A program made the translations under genes and the position numbers. Positions 1 through 4,689 of a DNA stretch of 6,063 nt are shown one piece after another. The stretch comes from CAYYOS01 sp964473355 (GTDB lineage: Bacteria; Pseudomonadota; Gammaproteobacteria; Burkholderiales; REEB80), in NCBI GenBank assembly GCA_964473355.1, contig CAYYOS010000142.1, forward strand, positions 1-6,063, in the 5' to 3' direction. The notes beneath the pieces are model-generated. The model ran no database searches and was not told the DNA's origin. It saw only the letters and a program-made list of their open reading frames with translations. Positions within the stretch are counted from its first letter, which is position 1, and each line of letters opens with the position of its first letter.

Positions 1-231
1 TTAAGTCCTATGGATATTGTGGCAGTGTTGACGAAGGTGACGCAGGAGCAACAAAAAGCGATTGAGGAACAGCAAAAGATGATGAGAGAGCAGCAAAAAA
101 TCATTGCGGAATTAAGGGATCAGAATAGCTCAATGGCCGAGCAAACCAAATTAATTCCCGCGCTATCTGGCGCGCTTATAGATTTAAAACGTGAGCTAAG
201 AATGGGTCAAACCACGGCTCTAGCCAACTAA
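1..231 (+). CDS. C-terminal end of a peptidase S74-type (endosialidase-chaperone) fibre protein, truncated by the window start
   Basis: The reading frame is open from base 1, so the gene starts before the window and only the last 76 codons are seen; the ATG at position 10 is an internal Met, not a start. The fragment begins LSPMDIVAVLTKVTQEQQ, which matches residues 353-370 of the complete paralogue at 3045-4325, where this segment directly follows the S74 domain. It then forms a Gln/Glu-rich coiled coil (repeats of EEQQK and REQQK) and ends LKRELRMGQTTALAN, against LKQEVRMGRTTALAN in the paralogue. In phage and bacterial fibres this tail lies downstream of the self-cleaving chaperone domain and probably helps trimer assembly. 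The head region is outside the window, so its repeat content is unknown. Family assignment is by paralogy to the full copy and is secure for the visible part. Confidence 0.85.
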   Translation, partial: LSPMDIVAVLTKVTQEQQKAIEEQQKMMREQQKIIAELRDQNSSMAEQTKLIPALSGALIDLKRELRMGQTTALAN

Positions 232-245
232 TTGGGAATCTTACT

Positions 246-264
246 CACCCCCTCCTGAGGGGTG
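246..264 (+). terminator. GC-rich hairpin after the first S74 gene, possible terminator
   Basis: CACCCC (246-251) and GGGGTG (259-264) form a perfect 6-bp stem with a 7-nt loop, 15 bp after the stop codon. No T-run follows (the next bases are TTGGTA), so if it stops transcription it does so weakly or with Rho. The same arms bound the hairpin at 4471-4504. Confidence 0.35.
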
Positions 265-307
265 TTGGTAACTGAGGACTCGCTATCCTTATCACGGTAG
301 CATGAAT

Positions 308-327
308 AGTGCCAAACTTTTGGCGCT
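308..327. promoter_or_regulatory. Inverted repeat in the leader of the cyclic-nucleotide-binding gene
   Basis: GCCAAA (311-316) and TTTGGC (319-324) are perfect inverted arms around CT. The symmetry extends outward by AG/CT with one T-G wobble between, giving a near-palindrome of 20 bp. It lies 37 bp before the ATG at 365. It could be a protein-binding site or a small RNA hairpin; no convincing -35/-10 pair was found around it. Confidence 0.35.
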
Positions 328-364
328 CAGCGGTTCTTCGATAAGTGATCTAGAGGGATGAGCC

Positions 365-1372
365 ATGCATAGTTTGTTTCAGGAATTATCCAGTGAGGAG
401 CTGGATAAAATCAAATCGCGAACACAAGCTAGCACTTATCAAGCTGGGGAGCGCGTATTTACTGGTGGAGATCTATCGGACTACATCTATTTCATCGAGT
501 CTGGGCTGGTCTCCATTTTTGTAGATAAATTTAACAGCACTGAAGAGTTGACTGTACTAGGTCCAGGCGAATGCTTTGGTGAGATGGCAATGTTTTTTAA
601 CGATAAACGCATGGCCTCGGCCGCGGCTAAGGAGCAAACCACCTTACTCAGCATCGCTAAGCAGGAATTTCTCGACTTCACGAAAAACGAACGTGAGATC
701 GCTGAAAAAATCCATAAGCTATTGTTTACCCGTAATGGGGAATTGATCCTAAGGGAAAAGTTGATTAACGCTACTGGCTTAAAGGGCCGGCACCTGCATG
801 TCAGCATTAAGGGTGCCCCCTCGCTTCGCGAATCGGCGCTTACGTGTGGCTGCTACAGAAGTGAGGTCGATAAAATCTTGCCCGAGTTAATATTGCGTAT
901 CGAAGATTTAATACTAAACCGTTGCGTATACCAGATGTTCATCGGTTTTAATAGCGGCGAAATCCGGCTCTCTTCCATCTTGAACCCTTTCTGCGAAGAG
1001 CTCCACCTTGCGAAACGTCTACTTGATCTGGCTTATACGAATCGGCACTTCCCATTCATGGACTACGACAACAAAGTGGGGGTAATTAAAAGTATTTATC
1101 GGAGCCTTGACCGTCATCCCGTCTTTGCCGCATTACCGTCGGAGTTACGACTTGTTTTTAGCAAGTATTATAGTGAATGGAAGCCCGTACCGAAACAGGA
1201 CATCGCGCGGATAATTTCTCATCTATCGCAATTGCGCAGCATACCTAATTATTATGTGCGTAATGCAAGGATCAGCATGATCAAGGATACGATTCATATG
1301 CAATTTAATTGTGATGGCGCGCATATTGTGAGTGCCGAAGACTACGAACGTTTTATCGAAGAGAATTTATAG
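365..1372 (+). CDS. Cyclic-nucleotide-binding domain protein without HTH, putative signalling partner of the downstream Crp-like regulator
   Basis: The 335-aa protein is preceded by an AGAGGGA ribosome site (352-358) well spaced from the ATG. Residues 1 to about 115 form a cyclic-nucleotide-binding domain: the YQAGERVFTGGD strand-turn (25-36), YIYFIESGLVSIF (40-52) and a phosphate-binding cassette FGEMAMFFNDKRMAS (71-85). The cassette keeps the Glu (E73) that contacts the ribose and the Arg (R82) that contacts the phosphate. Residues 116-335 are not a Crp-type winged helix: no helix-turn-helix is visible, and the region is mostly helical with a Cys pair C161/C163 and the C-terminal motif MQFNCDGAHIVSAEDYERF. 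I do not know a biochemical function for this half, although similar long proteins occur in beta/gammaproteobacteria. The next gene is a Crp-family regulator 108 bp downstream on the same strand, so the two may share one signal. It is likely cytoplasmic: no signal peptide or membrane segment. The fold of the N-terminal half is secure; the role is inferred. Confidence 0.85.
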   Translation: MHSLFQELSSEELDKIKSRTQASTYQAGERVFTGGDLSDYIYFIESGLVSIFVDKFNSTEELTVLGPGECFGEMAMFFNDKRMASAAAKEQTTLLSIAKQEFLDFTKNEREIAEKIHKLLFTRNGELILREKLINATGLKGRHLHVSIKGAPSLRESALTCGCYRSEVDKILPELILRIEDLILNRCVYQMFIGFNSGEIRLSSILNPFCEELHLAKRLLDLAYTNRHFPFMDYDNKVGVIKSIYRSLDRHPVFAALPSELRLVFSKYYSEWKPVPKQDIARIISHLSQLRSIPNYYVRNARISMIKDTIHMQFNCDGAHIVSAEDYERFIEENL

Positions 1373-1409
1373 TTCATGCGTTAAAATAACTAACCTCGAT
1401 CGCCGGTCA

Positions 1410-1419
1410 GGTATATACC
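1410..1419. promoter_or_regulatory. Perfect 10-bp palindrome GGTATATACC between the two cyclic-nucleotide-binding genes
   Basis: GGTATATACC reads the same on both strands and lies 61 bp before the Crp-like start codon. Its TATATA core could serve as a -10 element or as an operator centre, but no good -35 sits 16-18 bp upstream. Confidence 0.25.
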
Positions 1420-1428
1420 AAGTAGGGT

Positions 1429-1458
1429 TTGTGATTTATCCTAACCAGTTTTTAGTTT
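1429..1458 (+). promoter_or_regulatory. Weak sigma70-like promoter candidate for the Crp-like gene
   Basis: TTGTGA (1429-1434, 4/6 to TTGACA) and TAGTTT (1453-1458, 3/6 to TATAAT) are 18 bp apart, 22 bp upstream of the ATG at 1481. The -35 contains TGTGA, one half of a Crp site, but the partner half six bases on is absent (CTAAC in place of TCACA). Cotranscription with the upstream gene is an equally good explanation for expression. Confidence 0.25.
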
Positions 1459-1480
1459 TACCCCAAGCCATGGAAAAACT

Positions 1481-2107
1481 ATGCTAGAAGGACTTACAAA
1501 TAAAGCGCTAAGTGTGTTGCTGGATGAGGCGCCGAAGAAAATCTATCCCCGGGGCGCCATGGTCATCAATGCCGGCGACCAGTCTGATGGTTTGTATTTT
1601 ATCGAATATGGGCGTGTACACGTCTTGATTAGCGACGATGAGGGTAGAGAGGTGATCCTCGCGGCGTTGGGCGCCAATGATTTTTTTGGCGAAATGGCGT
1701 TAATTGACAACGAAGACCGCTCCGCATCTGTCGTTACATTAGAAGAAACCCAATTCCGTATCGTTTCCAAGGAAATATTTCAGCGGGCTTTAGCTAACCA
1801 CCCCGAGATTGCCTACCATGTTTTAGTAGGTCTAGTAAAACGTCTGCGAGAAGCCGATCAGAAAATTGAAACTTTGGCGTTGCTCGATGTTTATGGCAGA
1901 CTGGCCCGCACCTTGTTGAAATTAGCCCAACTTGAAGACGGAAAATTAGTGATCAACAACAAGCCTACACATCAAGAAATCGCCAATATGATAGGGGCAT
2001 CGCGTGAAATGGTCACGCGTTTATTCCGGGATTTGGTACATGGTAACTATATCGTTATCGAACCTACCCGGATTGTCCTCTGCGAAAAACTTCCGGTGCG
2101 ATGGTAG
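1481..2107 (+). CDS. Crp/Fnr-family transcriptional regulator with Crp-type recognition helix
   Basis: The 208-aa length is typical for Crp (E. coli CRP has 210). Residues 8 to about 115 form the sensor domain with cassette GEMALIDNEDRSAS (70-83), matching the E72, R82 and S83 positions of CRP as E71, R80 and S81. The dimerisation helix runs about 110-136 and leads into LALLDVYGRLARTLL (132-146), closely matching CRP. The winged helix is THQEIANMIGASREMVTRLFRDL (163-185); S174, R175, E176 and R180 align with S179, R180, E181 and R185 of CRP, so a TGTGA-type half-site is predicted. Unlike CRP, the adenine-contacting T127-S128 pair is A125-D126 here, so the ligand or its affinity may differ. 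There is no Fnr-type N-terminal Cys cluster. The start ATG has only a weak GGAAA site (1472-1476); no better in-frame start fits the domain. It probably controls nearby or distant genes as a cytoplasmic dimer. Confidence 0.93.
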   Translation: MLEGLTNKALSVLLDEAPKKIYPRGAMVINAGDQSDGLYFIEYGRVHVLISDDEGREVILAALGANDFFGEMALIDNEDRSASVVTLEETQFRIVSKEIFQRALANHPEIAYHVLVGLVKRLREADQKIETLALLDVYGRLARTLLKLAQLEDGKLVINNKPTHQEIANMIGASREMVTRLFRDLVHGNYIVIEPTRIVLCEKLPVRW

Positions 2108-2158
2108 TCCACAATAGCCAGCCAACTTTTCACGCATGGTAATCTCTAGGTTAATAAA

Positions 2159-2215
2159 TCACACATAGCTTGTGACGTAGTTCCTGTAGTTATCTTTTCA
2201 TCCTGTCACAATTGT
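2159..2215. promoter_or_regulatory. Cluster of Crp-type half-sites upstream of the secreted thioredoxin-like gene
   Basis: Three TGTGA-type half-sites fall in 52 bp: TCACA at 2159-2163, TGTGA at 2171-2175 and TCACA at 2206-2210. The first two face outward with a 7-bp gap, the reverse of a normal TGTGA-N6-TCACA site, and no canonical pair is formed. The last runs into a palindrome ACAATTGT (2208-2215). An AT-rich TATTAT (2228-2233) could be a -10. This is suggestive of control by the regulator just upstream, but not a proven operator. Confidence 0.25.
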
Positions 2216-2252
2216 CTCGTACCATTTTATTATCAACATAAGGAGAGAAATA

Positions 2253-2675
2253 ATGAAACAGGCTATTGCACTGCTCGCATTCGCGGCCCTCTTAGGAAAT
2301 TCTTCCCTCACCCTAGCCAAGGGTTACGGAACTGAACCAACCCCCGAGGCCCGCGCCGCTTCTATTAACAATAAACCTAAGTTAGTGATTTATACTGGCT
2401 CTGATGCAGATGGGCAATATTTTCAGCGAGCCATCCTGGCCGATGACCGGGTGAAAAGTCTAGGTGAACGATATCATATTCATCGGGGTAGCTTTACCGA
2501 AGCAGCGAGCCGAGGGTATAAGAACCTGCCCACTATATTGGTAGCAGGCCATGGGGGCGCAGTTTATAAGCACGAGGGTGGTTTTCGTTACGTGGAAGAT
2601 CTGATTGCGTTCGTTATGGCAGCCGAGGCCGGTGCTCATCCAAGGTATCTACAAGGTGGGCGGCTAGTTCGCTAA
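2253..2675 (+). CDS. Secreted, cysteine-free thioredoxin-fold-like protein
   Basis: The 140-aa protein starts at an ATG preceded by a strong AAGGAG site (2240-2245, 7-bp spacing). Residues 1-22 read as a Sec signal peptide: K2, a hydrophobic core AIALLAFAALL and a likely cut after LTLA22, so it should act in the periplasm or outside. The mature part has the order of a thioredoxin fold: strand KLVIYTGSD (43-51), a helix with FQRAILADDRVKSLGERY (57-74), strand YHIHRGSF (74-81), the cis-Pro-like NLPTILV (91-97), the hairpin GGAVYKHEGGFRY (101-113) and a last helix VEDLIAFVMAA. The place where CxxC is expected reads SDADGQ, and the whole protein has no Cys, so it cannot be a disulfide oxidoreductase. 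It may be a binding or scaffold variant. Fold assignment is by pattern only. It follows the Crp-like gene by 145 bp with its own likely promoter region, so it is a plausible target of that regulator. Confidence 0.75.
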   Translation: MKQAIALLAFAALLGNSSLTLAKGYGTEPTPEARAASINNKPKLVIYTGSDADGQYFQRAILADDRVKSLGERYHIHRGSFTEAASRGYKNLPTILVAGHGGAVYKHEGGFRYVEDLIAFVMAAEAGAHPRYLQGGRLVR

Positions 2676-2779
2676 CAAAACCTGCGATTGGGCAGCGCAC
2701 TCATATCGCGCATACGCGTGGAAAATGGGACTAGCTGGCTGCGTTATGAGCAAACGCTTCCTCGCCCAGCAGTAGCTAG

Positions 2780-3017
2780 CCTGGAGATTTATTCGGCGCG
2801 CCAATTGCGGATCTGTTCAACGACAAGCATGGCTCCCTCTCTGCCACTTCAATATTTCGAGGATTACGCAAGCGATATCTCGAGTTAACCGAAGGTAAAG
2901 CGGGGGACTATGTTCCAGAATAGTCGCACGCCGCTCCCGAGTGGTTTTGGCATGAACCTAGCCATGCGTGGTGTTAGAAAAGACACGGCTGACACCAGAA
3001 GCTTGCGCGCGTTATCA
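2780..3017 (+). pseudogene. Decayed N-terminal fragment of a glutaminase (GlsA-like)
   Basis: After a TAG at 2777-2779 one frame reads GDLFGAPIADLFNDKHGS, then SIFRGLRKRYLELTEGKAG and DYVPE before a TAG at 2921-2923. The stretch RYLELTEGKAGDYVPE resembles the start of serine-dependent beta-lactamase-related glutaminases, where a helix and the pattern EGKxADYIPELA precede PDWFGI. Reading through the TAG gives SHAAPEWF, and the next expected residue, Gly, needs removal of one T from the TTTT run at 2945-2948. The new frame then gives GMNLAMRGV and, more loosely, ADTR where glutaminases have GDTR. No catalytic SxxK region follows; the sequence ends against the S74 gene. There is no start codon or ribosome site. 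A glutaminase would hydrolyse glutamine to glutamate and ammonia; this fragment cannot. A 66-codon TTG-initiated frame in the same stretch (2688-2888) has no recognisable content. The rest of 2676-3044 shows nothing else. Confidence 0.5.
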
Positions 3018-3044
3018 CGGGACCAAGGGTACTCAACTTCAGTA

Positions 3045-4325
3045 TCAGTTTGCTAGAGCCGTTGTTCTACCCATTCTTACTTCTTGTTTCAGTTGTTTCA
3101 ACTCTTGCGCAAGTTGAGGTATAAGTTGCTCTTTTAGTTCAGCGATAGTTTTGTCTTGAATATGTGCTAATTTTTGCTGCGCTTCAATCACCCTTTGTTG
3201 TTCCTGCAACGCTCTCTGTTGTTCCTGCGTTACCTTCGTCAACACCGCCACAATATCCATAGGACTTAATCCCTTCCTATCTTTAGTGGCCACTAACTCT
3301 GGTACGTCTTCCGCAATAAACCCTACATGACCTTGGTTCTTATCTACTTTGTAGTTATAAGTAACGGGGTTTAACTTAGCTAAGGTTAAAGCTGCATCAG
3401 CGGGACTTAAAGATTGAATATTCTCTTTATAATCTCGACTAGAAGCATTGGTCCACACCCCACCAGAAGTTACTAAAGCGCCACTGGCCATCTGTAAGGG
3501 ATGAGCGGGGGCAGTCACCCCCATGCCGATATTGCCACTACCGGTAATGGTCATACGGGCAGTCCCGGTTGGGGTGGTTGTGGTAGGACCGGTAAAGAAG
3601 TCGAGTTGTGTGGCTGCATTCCCAATGGCGTTCCCCCCACCAAAGGCTATAAAGTTATTGCCGGGGGTAGAGGCCGCACCAAAGAGATAAACCGGTAAAG
3701 CAGCATTGTTGTAGTGGTTTAAGACTAGCCTTGCGCCTTTAGTCGTCGCATCGGTCGTGACATCCGTTAAACGCACTAGGCCGGCATTCGGGCCCACCAC
3801 TTCTAGGTTGCCATTTAAGACGACCTTATTATTATCAAATTCGCCGTAGATTAAGGGCGTAGCGGTAACGGAATTAGCGATGTAAAGACGATTGGAGCCA
3901 GTCTCGTTATAGCCCGCCCGGTAGCCGAGGAAGACGTTGCCGGACCCGGTGGTGTTGCTGTAGCCCGCGGTGTGCCCGAGGAAGGTGTTGCCGAGCCCGG
4001 TGGTGTTGGCGCGCCCCGCGCTGAACCCGAGGAAGGCGTTATAACCCCCAAAGGTGTTGCTGAAGCCCGCGGTGTGCCCGAGGAAGGTGTTGCCGAGCCC
4101 GGTGGTGTTGTCGTAGCCCGCATAGCCCCCGACGAATGTGTTGTAATCCCCGCTGGTGTTACTCACGCCCGCATCTCGGCCAATAAAAACACTGTAGTCA
4201 TCATCTCCCGCCACACTCCCCGCCCCTTGCCCTAACGTGGTGTTAGAATTTCCTGCAAACCCCGCTGCCCAGGCTTGGCTAAGGGTGAGCGTAAAGAGTA
4301 ATATTGCACGATTTAGTTGGTTCAT
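3045..4325 (-). CDS. Secreted repeat-headed fibre protein with C-terminal peptidase S74 (endosialidase chaperone) domain
   Basis: The 426-aa protein starts at an ATG with an AAAGGA site 8 bp away (complement of 4334-4339). Residues 1-20 are a signal peptide with a likely cut at AWA-A. Residues 44-145 hold six 17-aa repeats, consensus NTFLGxxAGxxNTTG, with the Phe at 47, 64, 81, 98, 115 and 132, as in trimeric beta-roll adhesin or fibre heads. Residues 150-290 are a beta-rich shaft. Residues 293-350 are the S74 domain: SSRDYKENI (295-303), LNPVTYNYK (318-326) and GHVGFIAEDVPEL (332-344). S295 and K300 keep the Ser-(5)-Lys spacing of the autocleavage dyad known from phage endosialidase and MyRF, so release of the C-terminus before S295 is predicted. 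Residues 355-418 are a Gln-rich coiled coil ending RMGRTTALAN. The domain normally helps trimerisation of fibres. The protein is probably exported and cell-surface or secreted. It could be a phage-derived tail-fibre relative, but no other phage gene is near. Partial paralogues sit at both window ends. Confidence 0.9.
   Translation of the reverse strand: MNQLNRAILLFTLTLSQAWAAGFAGNSNTTLGQGAGSVAGDDDYSVFIGRDAGVSNTSGDYNTFVGGYAGYDNTTGLGNTFLGHTAGFSNTFGGYNAFLGFSAGRANTTGLGNTFLGHTAGYSNTTGSGNVFLGYRAGYNETGSNRLYIANSVTATPLIYGEFDNNKVVLNGNLEVVGPNAGLVRLTDVTTDATTKGARLVLNHYNNAALPVYLFGAASTPGNNFIAFGGGNAIGNAATQLDFFTGPTTTTPTGTARMTITGSGNIGMGVTAPAHPLQMASGALVTSGGVWTNASSRDYKENIQSLSPADAALTLAKLNPVTYNYKVDKNQGHVGFIAEDVPELVATKDRKGLSPMDIVAVLTKVTQEQQRALQEQQRVIEAQQKLAHIQDKTIAELKEQLIPQLAQELKQLKQEVRMGRTTALAN
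3891..4196 (-). repeat. Six tandem 51-bp units encoding the 17-aa head repeats
   Basis: The coding DNA for residues 44-145 of the fibre protein is a GC-rich tandem array with a 51-bp period. Units differ except for two copies that share a perfect 47-nt match (3962-4008 and 4064-4110, 102 bp apart), suggesting recent duplication or gene conversion. It is coding sequence, not a CRISPR array: there are no unique spacers. Confidence 0.9.
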
Positions 4326-4470
4326 TTCTTTTTTCCTTTCGCATGTAAAAATTATTTCCGACTTTTGTGAGGTTCACTTAATCCGCTAGGGCAGTGTGCG
4401 CCCCAATTTTACTCGGCGCTGAATTCGATACCCGGAAGGTATAAAAACCCAAGTTTAACGATTCCATTTC

Positions 4471-4504
4471 CACCCCCTTTCCTTAAGTAGAAAGTCTTGG
4501 GGTG
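4471..4504. repeat. Imperfect hairpin in the divergent intergenic region
   Basis: Outer arms CACCCC (4471-4476) and GGGGTG (4499-4504) flank inner arms CTTTC (4477-4481) and GAAAG (4490-4494), with loop CTTAAGTA and a 4-nt TCTT bulge on the 3' side: 11 paired bases in total. It lies 146 bp upstream of the S74 gene and 186 bp upstream of the ATPase gene. The arms equal those of the hairpin at 246-264, so it may be a remnant of a former terminator or a small repeat. No T-run follows on either side. Confidence 0.4.
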
Positions 4505-4512
4505 CTCGATGG

Positions 4513-4550
4513 GCGCTGAGGTTTGGCCCGCGCGCCAAATATCCTAGCGC
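4513..4550. repeat. Bulged 14-bp inverted repeat in the divergent intergenic region
   Basis: GCGCT (4513-4517), AGG (4519-4521) and TTTGGC (4522-4527) pair with GCCAAA (4534-4539), CCT (4543-4545) and AGCGC (4546-4550). There is a one-base bulge on the left, a TAT bulge on the right and the loop CCGCGC. It could be an RNA structure or a repeat element. A smaller inverted repeat, TAAGG-CA-CCTTA, follows at 4556-4567. The remaining bases of the 364-bp gap (4326-4470 and 4568-4624) show nothing I can name; no convincing promoter was found for the S74 gene there. Confidence 0.35.
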
Positions 4551-4624
4551 TGTGTTAAGGCACCTTACAATATGGCTTTAGAACTAGCCGTTTGTCGTAG
4601 GCGGGCGATGAATGGGCGCATCCC

Positions 4625-4633
4625 GACTATTAT
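4625..4633 (+). promoter_or_regulatory. Distal operator half-site upstream of the ATPase promoter
   Basis: GACTATTAT here is the exact reverse complement of ATAATAGTC at 4678-4686 in the proximal dyad, and shares GACTA with 4657-4661. Centre-to-centre distances are 32 bp and 21 bp, close to three and two helical turns, as expected for sites on one face of the DNA. Confidence 0.4.
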
Positions 4634-4653
4634 GCAATTATTTGTTATTTAGG

Positions 4654-4689
4654 CTTGACTAATCAGCATTTAAATGAATAATAGTCAAG
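4654..4689 (+). promoter_or_regulatory. Promoter of the ATPase gene embedded in a 36-bp centred dyad (probable operator)
   Basis: CTTGACTA (4654-4661) and TAGTCAAG (4682-4689) are perfect inverted arms, and the palindrome CATTTAAATG (4667-4676) sits exactly midway, 5 bp from each arm. The same DNA holds a -35 TTGACT (4655-4660, 5/6) and a -10 AATAAT (4677-4682, 5/6) with a 16-bp spacer. Transcription would start near 4689, one base before the ATG, so the message would be essentially leaderless. A protein bound to this dyad would block RNA polymerase directly. The regulator is not identified in the window. Confidence 0.6.

Noticed and set aside
487..807. A 106-codon antisense frame inside the cyclic-nucleotide-binding gene
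   Set aside because: It lies fully opposite a well-supported domain and has no ribosome site or recognisable content.
2688..2888. A 66-codon open frame starting at TTG downstream of the exported thioredoxin-like gene
   Set aside because: It has no ribosome site and no recognisable domain, and a different frame of the same DNA carries the glutaminase-like motifs.
3891..4196. Regular repeats that could suggest a CRISPR array
   Set aside because: The repeats are contiguous, in frame, with a 51-bp period and no unique spacers; they encode protein repeats.
3851..4235. Long open frames on both strands within the repeat region, rich in Pro/Thr/Ser or Glu/Gly/Val
   Set aside because: They are by-products of the GC-rich 51-bp repeats in other frames of the fibre gene; no start signals or domain content.
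4366..4378. TGTGA-GGT-TCACT near the S74 gene start as a Crp site
   Set aside because: The gap is 3 bp in place of 6 and the second half is imperfect, so it does not fit a Crp operator.
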